The position numbers and the translations under genes are program-made. This document shows, piece by piece, positions 54,516 to 63,319 of a stretch of DNA of 64,000 nt (position 1 is the first letter of the stretch; each line of letters begins with the position of its first letter). The notes below the pieces were generated by a model. It saw only the letters and a list, made by a program, of their open reading frames with translations, ran no database searches and was not told the origin of the DNA. This DNA comes from CAZHCA01 sp964530825. Its GTDB lineage: Bacteria > Bacteroidota > Bacteroidia > Chitinophagales > Saprospiraceae. The DNA is taken from assembly GCA_964530825.1 (NCBI GenBank), contig CAZHCA010000004.1, positions 62,001 to 126,000 of the forward strand, given 5' to 3'.

Positions 54516-55397
54516 TCATTCGTATATCCCCGAGGAGAGGTACCGGTCTCCCCGGTCGCAAATGATACATACGACTACACCCCGGTCAATTTCCTCGACT
54601 AACTTACTGGCGGCTGTGATGGCACCACCACTGCTCATACCAGCGAAGATAGCCTCTTCGGTAGCCAGGCGCCGCATGGTGTGGATAGCCTCTTCGCGTG
54701 AGACATCGATGATTTGGTCTACCCTTTCGGGTTCGTAGATTTTGGGCAGGAACTCCGGCGACCAGCGGCGGATGCCGGGGATCGACGAGCCGTTGGTGGG
54801 CTGTACCCCGACGATTTTTACCTGGCTATTTTGTTCCTTTAAGAAGCGTGACACCCCCATAATGGTACCGGTGGTACCCATGCTGGATACAAAGTGCGTA
54901 ATTTGCTCTTTGGTGTCGCGCCAGATTTCCGGACCGGTGGTGCGGTAATGCATGCCCCAGTTGTCGGGGTTGGCGAATTGATTTAGCATGTGGTAATCGT
55001 CTCGCCGGGCCAGCTCTTCTGCATATTCGCGCGAGTACTCTATGGTTTTATCGGCAGGCGTCAGGATTACTTCCGCACCATAGGCGCGCATGGTTTGTAC
55101 CCTTTCGGCCGTAGCGTTTTCGGGCATAATAAGCGTAATATCTACGCCGAAAAGGCGGGCAATCATTGCCAGGGCGATACCGGTGTTGCCGCTGGTTGCT
55201 TCGACCAGGCGCACGCCTTGCTTCAACTCGCCCCGTTCGACGGCGCCCCTGATCATGCCGTAAGCAGCCCGGTCTTTAACACTGCCGCCCGGGTTTTGAC
55301 CTTCCAGTTTCCCGTAGACGACCACTCCAGGCTTTTGGATGATGTGTTTGATTTCAACCAGCGGAGTATTGCCCACCAGATTAGCTACAGTTGACAT
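54516..55397 (-). CDS. cysM: Cysteine synthase B
   Basis: 293 residues of a fold type II PLP enzyme. The PLP lysine is K41 in GGSVKDRAA, the substrate loop is TSGNTG (68-73), and the phosphate-binding turn is SSMGTTGTIMG. The local text (RWSPEFLPKIYEPERVD) matches the CysM branch, which makes cysteine from O-acetylserine and sulfide or S-sulfocysteine from thiosulfate. The latter would fit the thiosulfate genes elsewhere in the window. cysE is 52 bp upstream on the same strand. Confidence 0.92.
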   Translation of the reverse strand: MSTVANLVGNTPLVEIKHIIQKPGVVVYGKLEGQNPGGSVKDRAAYGMIRGAVERGELKQGVRLVEATSGNTGIALAMIARLFGVDITLIMPENATAERVQTMRAYGAEVILTPADKTIEYSREYAEELARRDDYHMLNQFANPDNWGMHYRTTGPEIWRDTKEQITHFVSSMGTTGTIMGVSRFLKEQNSQVKIVGVQPTNGSSIPGIRRWSPEFLPKIYEPERVDQIIDVSREEAIHTMRRLATEEAIFAGMSSGGAITAASKLVEEIDRGVVVCIICDRGDRYLSSGIYE

Positions 55398-55449
55398 GGG
55401 TTAGCTTTTAGCGAAAGATAGTCAAATGACACACGATTTTTTACCGGTC

Positions 55450-56280
55450 TTAGGGTATCGGCTGGTCGACCCCGGCCTGATCACTCATTTTCTGGCGCAC
55501 ATTGCCGGTGTAATACACCCGGCAGTGAGGCCCCACGCTCTTGGTAAGCCATACATTGCCGCCGATGATACTATCGTGCCCGATGACCGTATCACCACCG
55601 AGGATAGTTGCTCCGGCGTAAATTACCACCCGGTCTTCGATCGTAGGGTGCCGTTTGGTTTGAGCCAGCTCTTTACTAACGCTCAGTGCACCCAGGGTAA
55701 CCCCCTGATAGATCTTTACATTTTTTCCAATATCGCAGGTTTCACCAATCACGACCCCCGTACCGTGGTCGATGCAAAAACCTTCGTCGATTTTGGCTCC
55801 GGGATGGATATCAATACCGGTTCGCATATGGGCGTGTTCGGTGAGAATGCGCGGAATAAGCGGAACGCCCAGCTGTAGGAATTCGTGAGCCAGCCGAAAT
55901 ACGGCGATGGCGTAGAAGCCTGGGTAAGTACGAATGACCTCCGTCATGCCCACCGATGCCGGATCGCCTTCATTGATAGCGGCAGCGTCTTTGAGTAGTA
56001 AAGCCCGCAGATGCGGCAACCGTTCCATGTAGGCGCTTTCCAGTTCTTCGACGTCGACCGACATGGAATCGTCCAGTAAGTCCAGAATGCGGTACAACTC
56101 CAGTTGGATCTGTGTGTAGTACTGCTCAAATTCCCGGTACGAATGGAAGCTATGGTTGGAAAATTCTGGGAAGAGCAGGGCCAGACAGCCGTCTAACCAC
56201 TTGCAGACCAGCTCAGGAGAGGGAATGCGCACCGCCTCCTGGTGTGCGCGGTACAAATCGCGAATAAAAGCATTGTCCAT
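55450..56280 (-). CDS. cysE: Serine O-acetyltransferase (EpsC/CysE type)
   Basis: 276 residues. A helical N-terminal domain is followed by left-handed beta-helix hexapeptide repeats with HPGAKIDEGFCIDHGTGVVIGE (catalytic His in DHGTG) and IYQGVTLGA. It makes O-acetylserine, the acceptor for the cysteine synthase encoded 52 bp downstream. The C-terminus lacks the long feedback tail of E. coli CysE. Confidence 0.93.
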   Translation of the reverse strand: MDNAFIRDLYRAHQEAVRIPSPELVCKWLDGCLALLFPEFSNHSFHSYREFEQYYTQIQLELYRILDLLDDSMSVDVEELESAYMERLPHLRALLLKDAAAINEGDPASVGMTEVIRTYPGFYAIAVFRLAHEFLQLGVPLIPRILTEHAHMRTGIDIHPGAKIDEGFCIDHGTGVVIGETCDIGKNVKIYQGVTLGALSVSKELAQTKRHPTIEDRVVIYAGATILGGDTVIGHDSIIGGNVWLTKSVGPHCRVYYTGNVRQKMSDQAGVDQPIP

Positions 56281-56470
56281 GGCGTGAGCGTACTTAGTTC
56301 TTTAAAGGAAAATAGGCAATGAAAGGAATAGTTGAATAGAAAACCTTATTTATTAAATAGGCACTAACATTGTTGGGTAGCAATCACCAAAAGCCTTTCA
56401 CTGACCCTCCAGGTCGATTGCCCGGAATGCAAAGAAAGGGAACGATGTACATTAACCGGAGGCTGTGCCT

Positions 56471-57517
56471 TCAGTAACTTGTATCATCCAATCGCACCTT
56501 GCCGCGGAAGGTATAAAATACAAATGTCGTATATCCGATAACGAGCGGAGTGCCGATGGCAGCCATCAACAACATGATGCCTAAAGACTTGTCGCTGGAA
56601 CTCGAATTGTAGACGGTCAGATTATAAGCTTCATCAATAGAGGACAGGATAATCACCGGATACAATTCGATGGCAACCAACATCAACAGTAAAGCTACCG
56701 TGATCGAAGAAAAGATAAAAGCCATTAGGTATTTGTGCTTGCTTACCAGGCGCGGTACGTTAGCAATACTGAGAAACGCTAATACCGGTACGCCAAACAA
56801 GATGGGGTTGCTGAAAAAACGATCCGATAAGTGGGGAATGCTGATCAGTGAATAGGCCGTTACCGCCAAAAAGGTGATGATGAAAAAGAAAATAGCCCGC
56901 CACAATAGCAGCCTGACTTTAGTAAAAAGCCGACCCTCAGTTTTCATGGTCAGGTATATGGCGCCATGCATCATGAAAAGTGCGAGGGTGGTTAGTCCGA
57001 CTAATAGCGCGTAAGGGTTTAAAAATTGCAACCAGCCGCCTTGTACGTTTTGGGTTTCATCGACCGGAATACCGCGCAGCACGTTGCCCAGCACTACCCC
57101 CAGCAAAAAAGCGAGGGTTGCGCTCGATACGCTGTAAGCAACATCCCACATCTTGCGCCACCATTTCATAGGTTCCTTGGAGCGAAACTCAATGGAGATG
57201 GCCCGGAAGATTAAGAATACCAGGAAAAGCATGAAGGGAATGTAAAGACCAGAAAATAAGGCGGCATAAACGACTGGAAATCCGGCAAAGAGTGCACCCC
57301 CTCCGATCACTAGCCATACCTCGTTGCCATCCCAGACGGGACCGATCGCGTTGAGGGCGATACGCCGGCTTTGCTCCTTCTTGAAAAACAGGTGCCAGGC
57401 CCCGGCGCCCAGGTCAAAACCATCGAGGATAGCGTAGCCGGAGAACAATGCCCCGACTACCAGAAACCAAAGGGTAGGATAATCTATTCCGAATAATGAA
57501 GCTTCCAAAAACAACAT
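56471..57517 (-). CDS. cydB: Cytochrome d ubiquinol oxidase subunit II
   Basis: 348 residues and about nine membrane helices. The subunit II motifs are clear: YAILDGFDLGAG near residue 28, GPVWDGNEVWLV, and FRAISIEFRSKE. It forms the bd-type quinol oxidase with CydA, encoded 11 bp upstream, giving high-affinity oxygen reduction tolerant of sulfide. I found no short cydX-like frame directly after it. Confidence 0.95.
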   Translation of the reverse strand: MLFLEASLFGIDYPTLWFLVVGALFSGYAILDGFDLGAGAWHLFFKKEQSRRIALNAIGPVWDGNEVWLVIGGGALFAGFPVVYAALFSGLYIPFMLFLVFLIFRAISIEFRSKEPMKWWRKMWDVAYSVSSATLAFLLGVVLGNVLRGIPVDETQNVQGGWLQFLNPYALLVGLTTLALFMMHGAIYLTMKTEGRLFTKVRLLLWRAIFFFIITFLAVTAYSLISIPHLSDRFFSNPILFGVPVLAFLSIANVPRLVSKHKYLMAFIFSSITVALLLMLVAIELYPVIILSSIDEAYNLTVYNSSSSDKSLGIMLLMAAIGTPLVIGYTTFVFYTFRGKVRLDDTSY

Positions 57518-57528
57518 ATTGCGCTGGG

Positions 57529-58911
57529 TTATTCCTTTTGATCAAAAACTTCGGCCATCTCTTCGTGCATCGGACTGTGTTGCACATCCCCTTTGCCGTA
57601 GGGTCCTGCTTGAATCTTTTTATTCAGCAGGTATATAAAAAGTACGAAAAGAAGGGCATAAATGAAAAAGAAGAGAATAAGGGAAAACAACACTTGGTTG
57701 GCGGTTACTGTCTGACTCAGTGCATCGGAGGTGCGCAGTAGTCCATATACTACCCAGGGCTGGCGCCCCATTTCGGCAGCAAACCAGCCAAACTGGTTGG
57801 CCAGATTGGGGAGTAATACCGCCAGTACGAATGCCCATAACAGCCAGCGTTGCTTGAAAAGCGTGCCTCGCCACCACGAGTAGGATCCGTAAAGTGTCAG
57901 TCCAATCATGATCATTCCGAACGCTACCATGAAATGGTAAAACTGGAAAATAGCATTGATGGCCGTCGGCTGGTCCTCTTTCGGATAATAGTTTAGTCCG
58001 ATGACGGGCTCCTCAAAATTCTGATGCAGTAACCAGGTAAGGCCGCCCGGGATACGTATACCAGTAACCTTTTCTTTTTCCTTATCTACCCACCCCATGA
58101 GGTAAGCATCTGCTACCGCCAGGCTATCGAAGTGGCCTTCCATGGCGGCTAGCTTGGCGGGTTGATTTTCGGCGACACCTTCGGAAGAGATGTGGCCGGT
58201 CAGCAGTTGGCCTAGAGAAGAAACGGTGGCAACCACCAGAGCGATTTTGAAGGCTCGCTTTGACAGTTCAACGTGGCGGTTGCGCAGGATGTAAAAAGCG
58301 TGTACGCTCAACACCAAAAAGGCGCCCGCCAGGAAGGCTCCGATCCAGACGTGAACGAGTCGGTCCATGCTAGAGGGATTGAATACCATGGCCCAGAAGT
58401 CAGTGATCTCCGCCCGGACATTCATCCCTTCGCCAACAATATGATAACCGGCGGGCGTTTGTTGCCAGGAATTGGCAATCACGATCCAGACGGCCGAGAA
58501 CATGGCCCCAACCCATACCCCCACCGTGGCAATAAAGTGCACGATGGGCTTGACTCGGTTCCAACCGAAAAGGAGTACCCCCAAGAAGCCACTCTCAAGG
58601 GCAAAGGCAAAAATGCCCTCTGCAGCCAGGGCACTGCCAAAAATGTCGCCCACGTAGCGGGAGTATGTCGCCCAGTTGGTACCAAATTCAAACTCCATCA
58701 CGATGCCGGTTGCTACGCCAATGCCGAAGGTTAGGGCAAAAATTTTCGTCCAGAAACGAGCCATCTGTTCGTACATCTTGTTACCGGTGCGCAGGTAAGT
58801 GCCTTCCATAATAACCATAATTAACCCCAGGCCGATGCTAAGAGGAGGGTAGATATAGTGAAAGGCGACGGTAAAGGCAAATTGTATGCGCGCTAGGATT
58901 TCTACGTCCAT
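57529..58911 (-). CDS. cydA: Cytochrome d ubiquinol oxidase subunit I
   Basis: 460 residues from the ATG at 58911; a longer frame to 59013 would run into the AraC gene. The haem b595 ligand region FTVAFHYIYPPLSIGLG, the haem b558 region with LTGHISSEGVAENQPAKLAAMEG, and the conserved GRQPWVVYGLLRTSDA are intact. The Q-loop is short. It lies 13 bp after an AraC-family regulator and 11 bp before cydB, so all three are probably one operon. Confidence 0.95.
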   Translation of the reverse strand: MDVEILARIQFAFTVAFHYIYPPLSIGLGLIMVIMEGTYLRTGNKMYEQMARFWTKIFALTFGIGVATGIVMEFEFGTNWATYSRYVGDIFGSALAAEGIFAFALESGFLGVLLFGWNRVKPIVHFIATVGVWVGAMFSAVWIVIANSWQQTPAGYHIVGEGMNVRAEITDFWAMVFNPSSMDRLVHVWIGAFLAGAFLVLSVHAFYILRNRHVELSKRAFKIALVVATVSSLGQLLTGHISSEGVAENQPAKLAAMEGHFDSLAVADAYLMGWVDKEKEKVTGIRIPGGLTWLLHQNFEEPVIGLNYYPKEDQPTAINAIFQFYHFMVAFGMIMIGLTLYGSYSWWRGTLFKQRWLLWAFVLAVLLPNLANQFGWFAAEMGRQPWVVYGLLRTSDALSQTVTANQVLFSLILFFFIYALLFVLFIYLLNKKIQAGPYGKGDVQHSPMHEEMAEVFDQKE

Positions 58912-58924
58912 TACGGGTTCGATT

Positions 58925-59815
58925 TTATTGGTCGCGGTACTTGCGCCGAAAGCGTTCGGGGCTCGTACCGGCGTATTTTTTAAAAAAGCGGCAGAAGTAA
59001 GAATTATCTTCAAAATGGAGCTGGTGACCGATTTCCGACACGGTCTGGGCGTCGTGTAACAGCAGGCGTTTAGCCTCCAGCATGATGCGTTCGCGAATCA
59101 GTTCTCCGGCCGATTTGCCCAGTATGCGGTTGCAAACGGCGTTCAGGTAATTGGGTGAGATGAGGAGCATCTTGGCATAGTCTTTTACCCGGTGTTTGGC
59201 CACGAAATGCTGGTCGATCAACTGCTCGAATTGGTGGACAATCTGTGCTGCATTCTTCTCCGGTCCGCTGACCGACTTGGTGTATGCATCGACATAGTGC
59301 CGGCTTACCCGGATGAGCAGTACATTTAAGAACGAGCGCAGGGCTTTGAGGTAGTCTTTATCCTTTCGCCTCAGCTCATCTTCCATGCACTCGCATACCC
59401 GCGTAAGTTGTTGCATCTCTTCGTCACACAAATCGACATATGGTTTGCGGCAGGTGGTGCGGAAGAAGGGGAATTCCAGCAGCAGATTATTGTGGTACCG
59501 CAGGTAGAAAAACTCCTGGGTGAAAAATAGGAGAAACCCCAATAAGTCATCGCCGAACGATTCCCAAGCGTGGATCTGGCCAGGGTACATCAAAAAAACC
59601 CGGCCAGGCCGGATCAGGTGGGATTGAAAGTCTACCAAATGACGGCCTTCTCCTGCTGTAGGCAGGAAAACCATGTAGTAATTGTGCCGGTGCGCCTGCT
59701 CCATCCCTTTAGAGCCGGGCAAAAAGTGTTCGCTGCGGACCATGTCGAATTGCTTACCCTCTTTAGGAAGCGTATTGCATTGCAATTGTTCGATATTGAT
59801 AGACTTTGGCGGCAT
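58925..59815 (-). CDS. AraC family transcriptional regulator
   Basis: 296 residues. The N-terminal cupin-like ligand domain (HRHNYYMVFLPTAGEGRHLVDF) is followed by two helix-turn-helices (VKDYAKMLLISPNYLNAVCNRILGKSAGELI, VSEIGHQLHFEDNSYFCRFFKKYAGTSPERFR). It lies directly upstream of cydAB, 13 bp before cydA, so it may control this oxidase operon. Confidence 0.93.
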   Translation of the reverse strand: MPPKSINIEQLQCNTLPKEGKQFDMVRSEHFLPGSKGMEQAHRHNYYMVFLPTAGEGRHLVDFQSHLIRPGRVFLMYPGQIHAWESFGDDLLGFLLFFTQEFFYLRYHNNLLLEFPFFRTTCRKPYVDLCDEEMQQLTRVCECMEDELRRKDKDYLKALRSFLNVLLIRVSRHYVDAYTKSVSGPEKNAAQIVHQFEQLIDQHFVAKHRVKDYAKMLLISPNYLNAVCNRILGKSAGELIRERIMLEAKRLLLHDAQTVSEIGHQLHFEDNSYFCRFFKKYAGTSPERFRRKYRDQ

Positions 59816-59926
59816 GTCCGACGTTTAAGCGAATTTTGTCCAAATTTGAGCGTTTTGCCGCAGCGGATGGTAGGTCAAAAATGGCCAAACATGGTACTTT
59901 TTACATAGACCACTCGAACGGCGGCA

Positions 59927-60337
59927 TTAACGATCTCGCTGGCGGATTTTGCGGCGATTGAGTTCCTGATCGATCATAGTACCGATCTCCTCCAGGCGGC
60001 TGTGTCCTTTGAATACATACTGAGCGGTAAGCAGGCCAGCGAAGAAAAGTAGAAAAGAAAAGGGAAAGAGCGCCAGAAAAAAATAGCTCGGATAGGCCCA
60101 TCCAAGTGCAGAGCAACCAATCCAGAGCACCAGCCAAATGGGCGATACAGCGGCTACTCTTAGCAACAGGCTGTGTAATTGGTGATACAACCGGTGCAGC
60201 GTTTGCCACTGTCCCTTCAAACGCAACAAATGACCTGTGCTGAAATACTCCGGGCCTGTTTCGGCCAGAAAAGATAGTTCATCACCGGCTTTCGTCTCAA
60301 GGGAATTTAAGACATTGTCGATATCCCGGGTGGCCAT
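59927..60337 (-). CDS. Two-helix membrane protein of unknown function
   Basis: 136 residues from the second of two adjacent ATGs. A soluble N-terminal part (about 1-55), two membrane helices (about 60-80 and 85-108) and a short charged tail ending LNRRKIRQRDR. No family recognised. It is downstream of the Crp/Fnr gene (74 bp), possibly in the same transcript. Confidence 0.7.
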   Translation of the reverse strand: MATRDIDNVLNSLETKAGDELSFLAETGPEYFSTGHLLRLKGQWQTLHRLYHQLHSLLLRVAAVSPIWLVLWIGCSALGWAYPSYFFLALFPFSFLLFFAGLLTAQYVFKGHSRLEEIGTMIDQELNRRKIRQRDR

Positions 60338-60410
60338 CACAAGTAGCGTTTAAGGGTGGAAGAATAGGTTTTAAAGCTGCCTACTCAAATAGCACATTTT
60401 ACAACATATG

Positions 60411-61064
60411 TCAAAGGGATTTGAGCTCAATTTTGTTGCGTCCTAAGCTCACCTGTCCGTCTTTTTCCAATTGTTTGAGTAGCCGGGAGATGGCTTCACG
60501 CGATGCGTGCAGGTCCAGGGCAATGGCTTGGTGTGTTGTCGTAATGACCGAAGATCCGGTTGCCCGCGCTTTTTCCCGGAGATATTCAATGAGCCGTTCG
60601 TCCATTTTCCGGAAGGCGATGTTGTCAATTGTACGTACCAGCTCCATCATGCGGTAATCGTAAGTGGTCATGACGAAATTTTTCCAGCTTTGGTATTTAC
60701 TCATCCATTGATCCATGTATTTGATCGGGATAGCAATGAGAAGCGTATCCTCTTCGGCTACGGTTCGGATTTCACTCTGCTTGTTCATCATACAGCAGGT
60801 GAAGGACATAGAGCAGGTTTCGCCCGGCCCGAGATAGTACAGGAAAATTTCATTGCCCTCTTCGTCTTCCCGCGTTACCTTAATAGTGCCCTTCAGGACT
60901 AGCGGAACGGATTTGATGTATTGTCCGATATCCATTATGACCTCGCCGGCCGGATAGCTCCGCAATAGACCGACTTCGGCTATTTCTTCTTGCAAGCCCT
61001 TTTCCGCAATTTGCGGATAGTTGCGGCGCAAGTATTCTTCGATGCGCGTTTCTTCCTGAATCAT
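60411..61064 (-). CDS. Crp/Fnr family transcriptional regulator
   Basis: 217 residues. A cNMP-binding-like beta-barrel (AGEVIMDIGQYIKSVPLVLKG, then IFLYYLGPGETCSMSF) is followed by a dimer helix and winged helix-turn-helix. The recognition helix reads SREAISRLLKQLE, with Arg, Glu, Ser and Arg at the positions that read CRP (R, E, R) and FNR (E, S, R) half-sites. The barrel holds Cys residues (CSMSFTCCMM), as in several Bacteroidota Crp-like proteins; they do not form the FNR iron-sulfur pattern. It is the only Crp/Fnr protein in the window and so the candidate reader of the GTGAY-N4-RTCAC sites of the sulfur genes, though it lies 20-30 kb away. Confidence 0.93.
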   Translation of the reverse strand: MIQEETRIEEYLRRNYPQIAEKGLQEEIAEVGLLRSYPAGEVIMDIGQYIKSVPLVLKGTIKVTREDEEGNEIFLYYLGPGETCSMSFTCCMMNKQSEIRTVAEEDTLLIAIPIKYMDQWMSKYQSWKNFVMTTYDYRMMELVRTIDNIAFRKMDERLIEYLREKARATGSSVITTTHQAIALDLHASREAISRLLKQLEKDGQVSLGRNKIELKSL

Positions 61065-61075
61065 AGTTGTAGGGA

Positions 61076-61267
61076 CTAGGGCTGCGGCGATTCCAACTGG
61101 CTGATGCGTTCTTCCAGAGTTCGCAGCTGCGCTTCAATTTTCAGCAATTTATCCAAAATTATAATGTGCGTTTTCTTCGCGTCGATACCTACCGGGCTTT
61201 GGTCGCTGTGAATGACCCGCTCAATGGATTGGTAGGTGTCCTGCAATACTTTCAGTTGATCTTCCAT
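61076..61267 (-). CDS. Small coiled-coil protein
   Basis: 63 residues from the ATG at 61267; an in-frame TTG six bases earlier overlaps the upstream stop. It is mainly one amphipathic helix with a heptad pattern near the C-terminus (LLKIEAQLRTLEERISQLE). No family recognised. It is squeezed between the DUF983 gene and the Crp/Fnr gene (11 bp), so it is probably translated in the same operon. Confidence 0.68.
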   Translation of the reverse strand: MEDQLKVLQDTYQSIERVIHSDQSPVGIDAKKTHIIILDKLLKIEAQLRTLEERISQLESPQP

Positions 61268-61269
61268 AG

Positions 61270-61674
61270 TCAAGTGGTTTTGGTGTTTTTGCCGACGGCT
61301 GCCTGGGGGTCGTATTTAACGTTAAGTCCAAGCCATATTGCCCGGGCTAGACGGAAAACGTAAACGAAACAAAGGGCGCAAACGGCGAGTAAAAGCGCAA
61401 AAGAGGTTGCTGTGCTCCACCCCAGGCCCCAGTGGAAAAAGGCTACAAAACCAATGCAAAAGAAACCGGTAAAAATGTAGGAAATAAACATGGCTCCGTA
61501 GTAAAATCCAGGCTCTGGCTCGTAGTTCTGGCCGCAGACCGGGCACCGATCCGGCATGTCGAATGGCCGGTGGAAGGAAAACGAACCGGTTTCAAATAAG
61601 CGCCCTTCGTGGCAACGCGGACACTTCAAATTCATGATGGGATAGGCTGGCGATCCTTTTGAAAATAGGCCCAT
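61270..61674 (-). CDS. DUF983 family membrane protein
   Basis: 134 residues. Two CxxC pairs (CPRCHEG and CPVCGQ) form a likely zinc ribbon before two membrane helices (about 53-78 and 82-105). This layout is DUF983, common in Bacteroidota and alphaproteobacteria and of unknown function; members are often near cytochrome oxidase genes. It is first in the group that includes the small coiled-coil and Crp/Fnr genes. Confidence 0.88.
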   Translation of the reverse strand: MGLFSKGSPAYPIMNLKCPRCHEGRLFETGSFSFHRPFDMPDRCPVCGQNYEPEPGFYYGAMFISYIFTGFFCIGFVAFFHWGLGWSTATSFALLLAVCALCFVYVFRLARAIWLGLNVKYDPQAAVGKNTKTT

Positions 61675-61793
61675 AGATCAATAAATCATTTTTGTATGAT
61701 AAAACAACTGCTCGTACCGGAGGATACCTGTGGTATAAACTTTCTTTTCTGAAAAAAAGAAAATAGGTAAGAGTGTTCATGTTTTTCTCCACT

Positions 61794-61821
61794 AAAAAAG
61801 CACGCCCGGCGTGCTTTTTTT
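61794..61821. terminator. Bidirectional intrinsic terminator
   Basis: AAAAAAGCACG and CGTGCTTTTTT arms around a short GC-rich loop; a T-tract is present on both strands. It terminates the leftward ArsR gene. Confidence 0.85.
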
Positions 61822-61823
61822 CT

Positions 61824-62141
61824 TTACATATTGCACTGGCAGTTTTCCAGGCATTCGATGATCAGAGAGACATCGCGTTCTTTGAGGGAGTACATCATGC
61901 TGCGGCCTTCACGCTGTACGCTCAGGATGCCTTTCAGGCGCATGTTTTGCAGGTGGTGGGAGGTCAGGGATTGCTCGCTGGCCAACATCTCGCAAATTTC
62001 CGAAACCGAGAGCCGCGGGTGCTGTTCCAACAGATGAATAATGCCCAATCGCAGCGGGTGCGCCACCGTTTTAAGGATAAAAGCGATGCGTTCCAGTTTG
62101 TCTGCTTCTTGCTGATCAAGGATGCCATTTTTACTTTCCAT
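61824..62141 (-). CDS. ArsR/SmtB family winged-helix regulator
   Basis: 105 residues from the ATG at 62141; a longer frame adds ten residues. It has the winged helix-turn-helix TVAHPLRLGIIHLLEQHPRLSVSEICEML and the recognition helix QSLTSHHLQNMRLKGIL. The C-terminus carries ENCQCNM with two Cys that could bind metal or sense thiols or persulfides. Sulfide-responsive ArsR proteins (SqrR/BigR) use two Cys, but at other positions. The gene is monocistronic with its own terminator. Its targets are unknown. Confidence 0.9.
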   Translation of the reverse strand: MESKNGILDQQEADKLERIAFILKTVAHPLRLGIIHLLEQHPRLSVSEICEMLASEQSLTSHHLQNMRLKGILSVQREGRSMMYSLKERDVSLIIECLENCQCNM

Positions 62142-62349
62142 AAAGCTAAAAGTATAATTAAAACGGGTCATTTAAATAATACTACATATGCCTGAGCAAA
62201 GCGGGAAGTAGCGTTTTATCCCTTTAAGAGAGCAGCTGGTCAACCCACTGGGTAAAGAACTCAAGGTATGGTACAAATTACAGATAAAAAAAGTTTGGCG
62301 GGGCTAATTAGCGCTTCATTTTTTACCTAAATCCGCAATCTAAAGGGAT

Positions 62350-62393
62350 TTAAACAGCAAAAGCGACTGACGGTTGCAGCCGCAGTCGCTTTC
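62350..62393 (-). terminator. Terminator of tRNA-Leu
   Basis: AAAGCGACTG / CAGTCGCTTT hairpin (10-bp stem, 62360-62369 with 62383-62392) just after the tRNA 3' end, with a T-rich stretch on the minus strand. Confidence 0.75.
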
Positions 62394-62406
62394 ATTTCAG
62401 GAATAG

Positions 62407-62492
62407 TGCCCAGAACAGGAGTCGAACCTGCACGCCCAAAAAAGGGCACAAGGCCCTCAACCTTGCGTGTCTACCAATTCCACCACCTGGGC
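62407..62492 (-). tRNA. tRNA-Leu (anticodon GAG)
   Basis: 86 nt with a full cloverleaf: acceptor GCCCAGG / CTGGGC, D-arm TGGTGGAATTGGTAGACA, anticodon stem CAAGG / CCTTG with loop TTGAGGG (anticodon GAG), a long variable arm (GTGCCCTTTTTTGGGC) typical of class II leucine tRNA, and a T-arm GGTTCGACTCC. No CCA is encoded. Confidence 0.95.
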
Positions 62493-62536
62493 GAAAAGCT
62501 TGGCAAAGATAATGGGTTTTGCAATAAAAATAAACC

Positions 62537-63310
62537 CTATTCGGAGGATTGTCCTTCCAGGGCGGCGCGTTGTAGTTTTTGCAAGAACGGCGAGGCAAAG
62601 ATAAACTGCCGGAGGGTATCATTTTTGCTGGTTAAGACCTCGCTCTTGTCGCCCCACCAAGCCAATTCACCTTGGTAAAGCAGAATGATGTTTTCACCAA
62701 TCTCCATCACCGAGTTCATGTCATGGGTATTAATGATGGTGGTGATATTGTTCTCGTGGGTGATATCGCTGATCAATTCATCGATCAGGATTGCGGTTTT
62801 AGGGTCGAGCCCCGAATTGGGTTCGTCGCAAAAAAGGTACTTCGGTTGCAAGACGATAGCCCGTGCGATTCCGATGCGCTTTTGCATACCTCCGCTGGTT
62901 TCGGAAGGGTAGCGATCATTGATCCCCTTCAGGTTAACTCGCTCCAGACAGAAATTGACGCGGTCCAACTTCTCTTTGCGTGTCATGTTCGTGAACATAT
63001 CCAGGGGAAAGCGGATATTTTCCTCTACCGTCATGGAGTCGAATAGAGCTGAAGCCTGGAAAAGCATGCCTACTTGCATGCGCAGGCTGCGTACCTCTTT
63101 CTTGCTCAGGGTGCAAAAATTGATATCATCGTAGAAGATATCGCCGGAGGTCGGGTTTAACAACCCAACCAACAACTTGAGCAGAACGGTCTTGCCCGCT
63201 CCACTTCGGCCGATGATAAGATTGGTCTTACCCCGGTAAAATTCCGTATTGATCCCCTTTAAGACTTCGTTATCGCCGAAGCTCTTATACAAATTCACCG
63301 TCTTGATCAT
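62537..63310 (-). CDS. ABC transporter ATP-binding protein (MlaF-like)
   Basis: 257 residues with Walker A GRSGAGKT (34-41), signature SETSGGMQKRI and Walker B KYLFCDEPNSGLD. The sequence and the adjacent MlaE-type permease, 9 bp upstream, place it in the Mla/Mkl phospholipid-transport family that moves lipids between membranes. The MCE-domain component is not in the window. Confidence 0.93.
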   Translation of the reverse strand: MIKTVNLYKSFGDNEVLKGINTEFYRGKTNLIIGRSGAGKTVLLKLLVGLLNPTSGDIFYDDINFCTLSKKEVRSLRMQVGMLFQASALFDSMTVEENIRFPLDMFTNMTRKEKLDRVNFCLERVNLKGINDRYPSETSGGMQKRIGIARAIVLQPKYLFCDEPNSGLDPKTAILIDELISDITHENNITTIINTHDMNSVMEIGENIILLYQGELAWWGDKSEVLTSKNDTLRQFIFASPFLQKLQRAALEGQSSE

Positions 63311-63319
63311 CGCCTTCGC

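Noticed and set aside
56281..56470. cydX-like small gene after cydB
   Set aside because: No short frame with a membrane helix was found on the minus strand directly after cydB.
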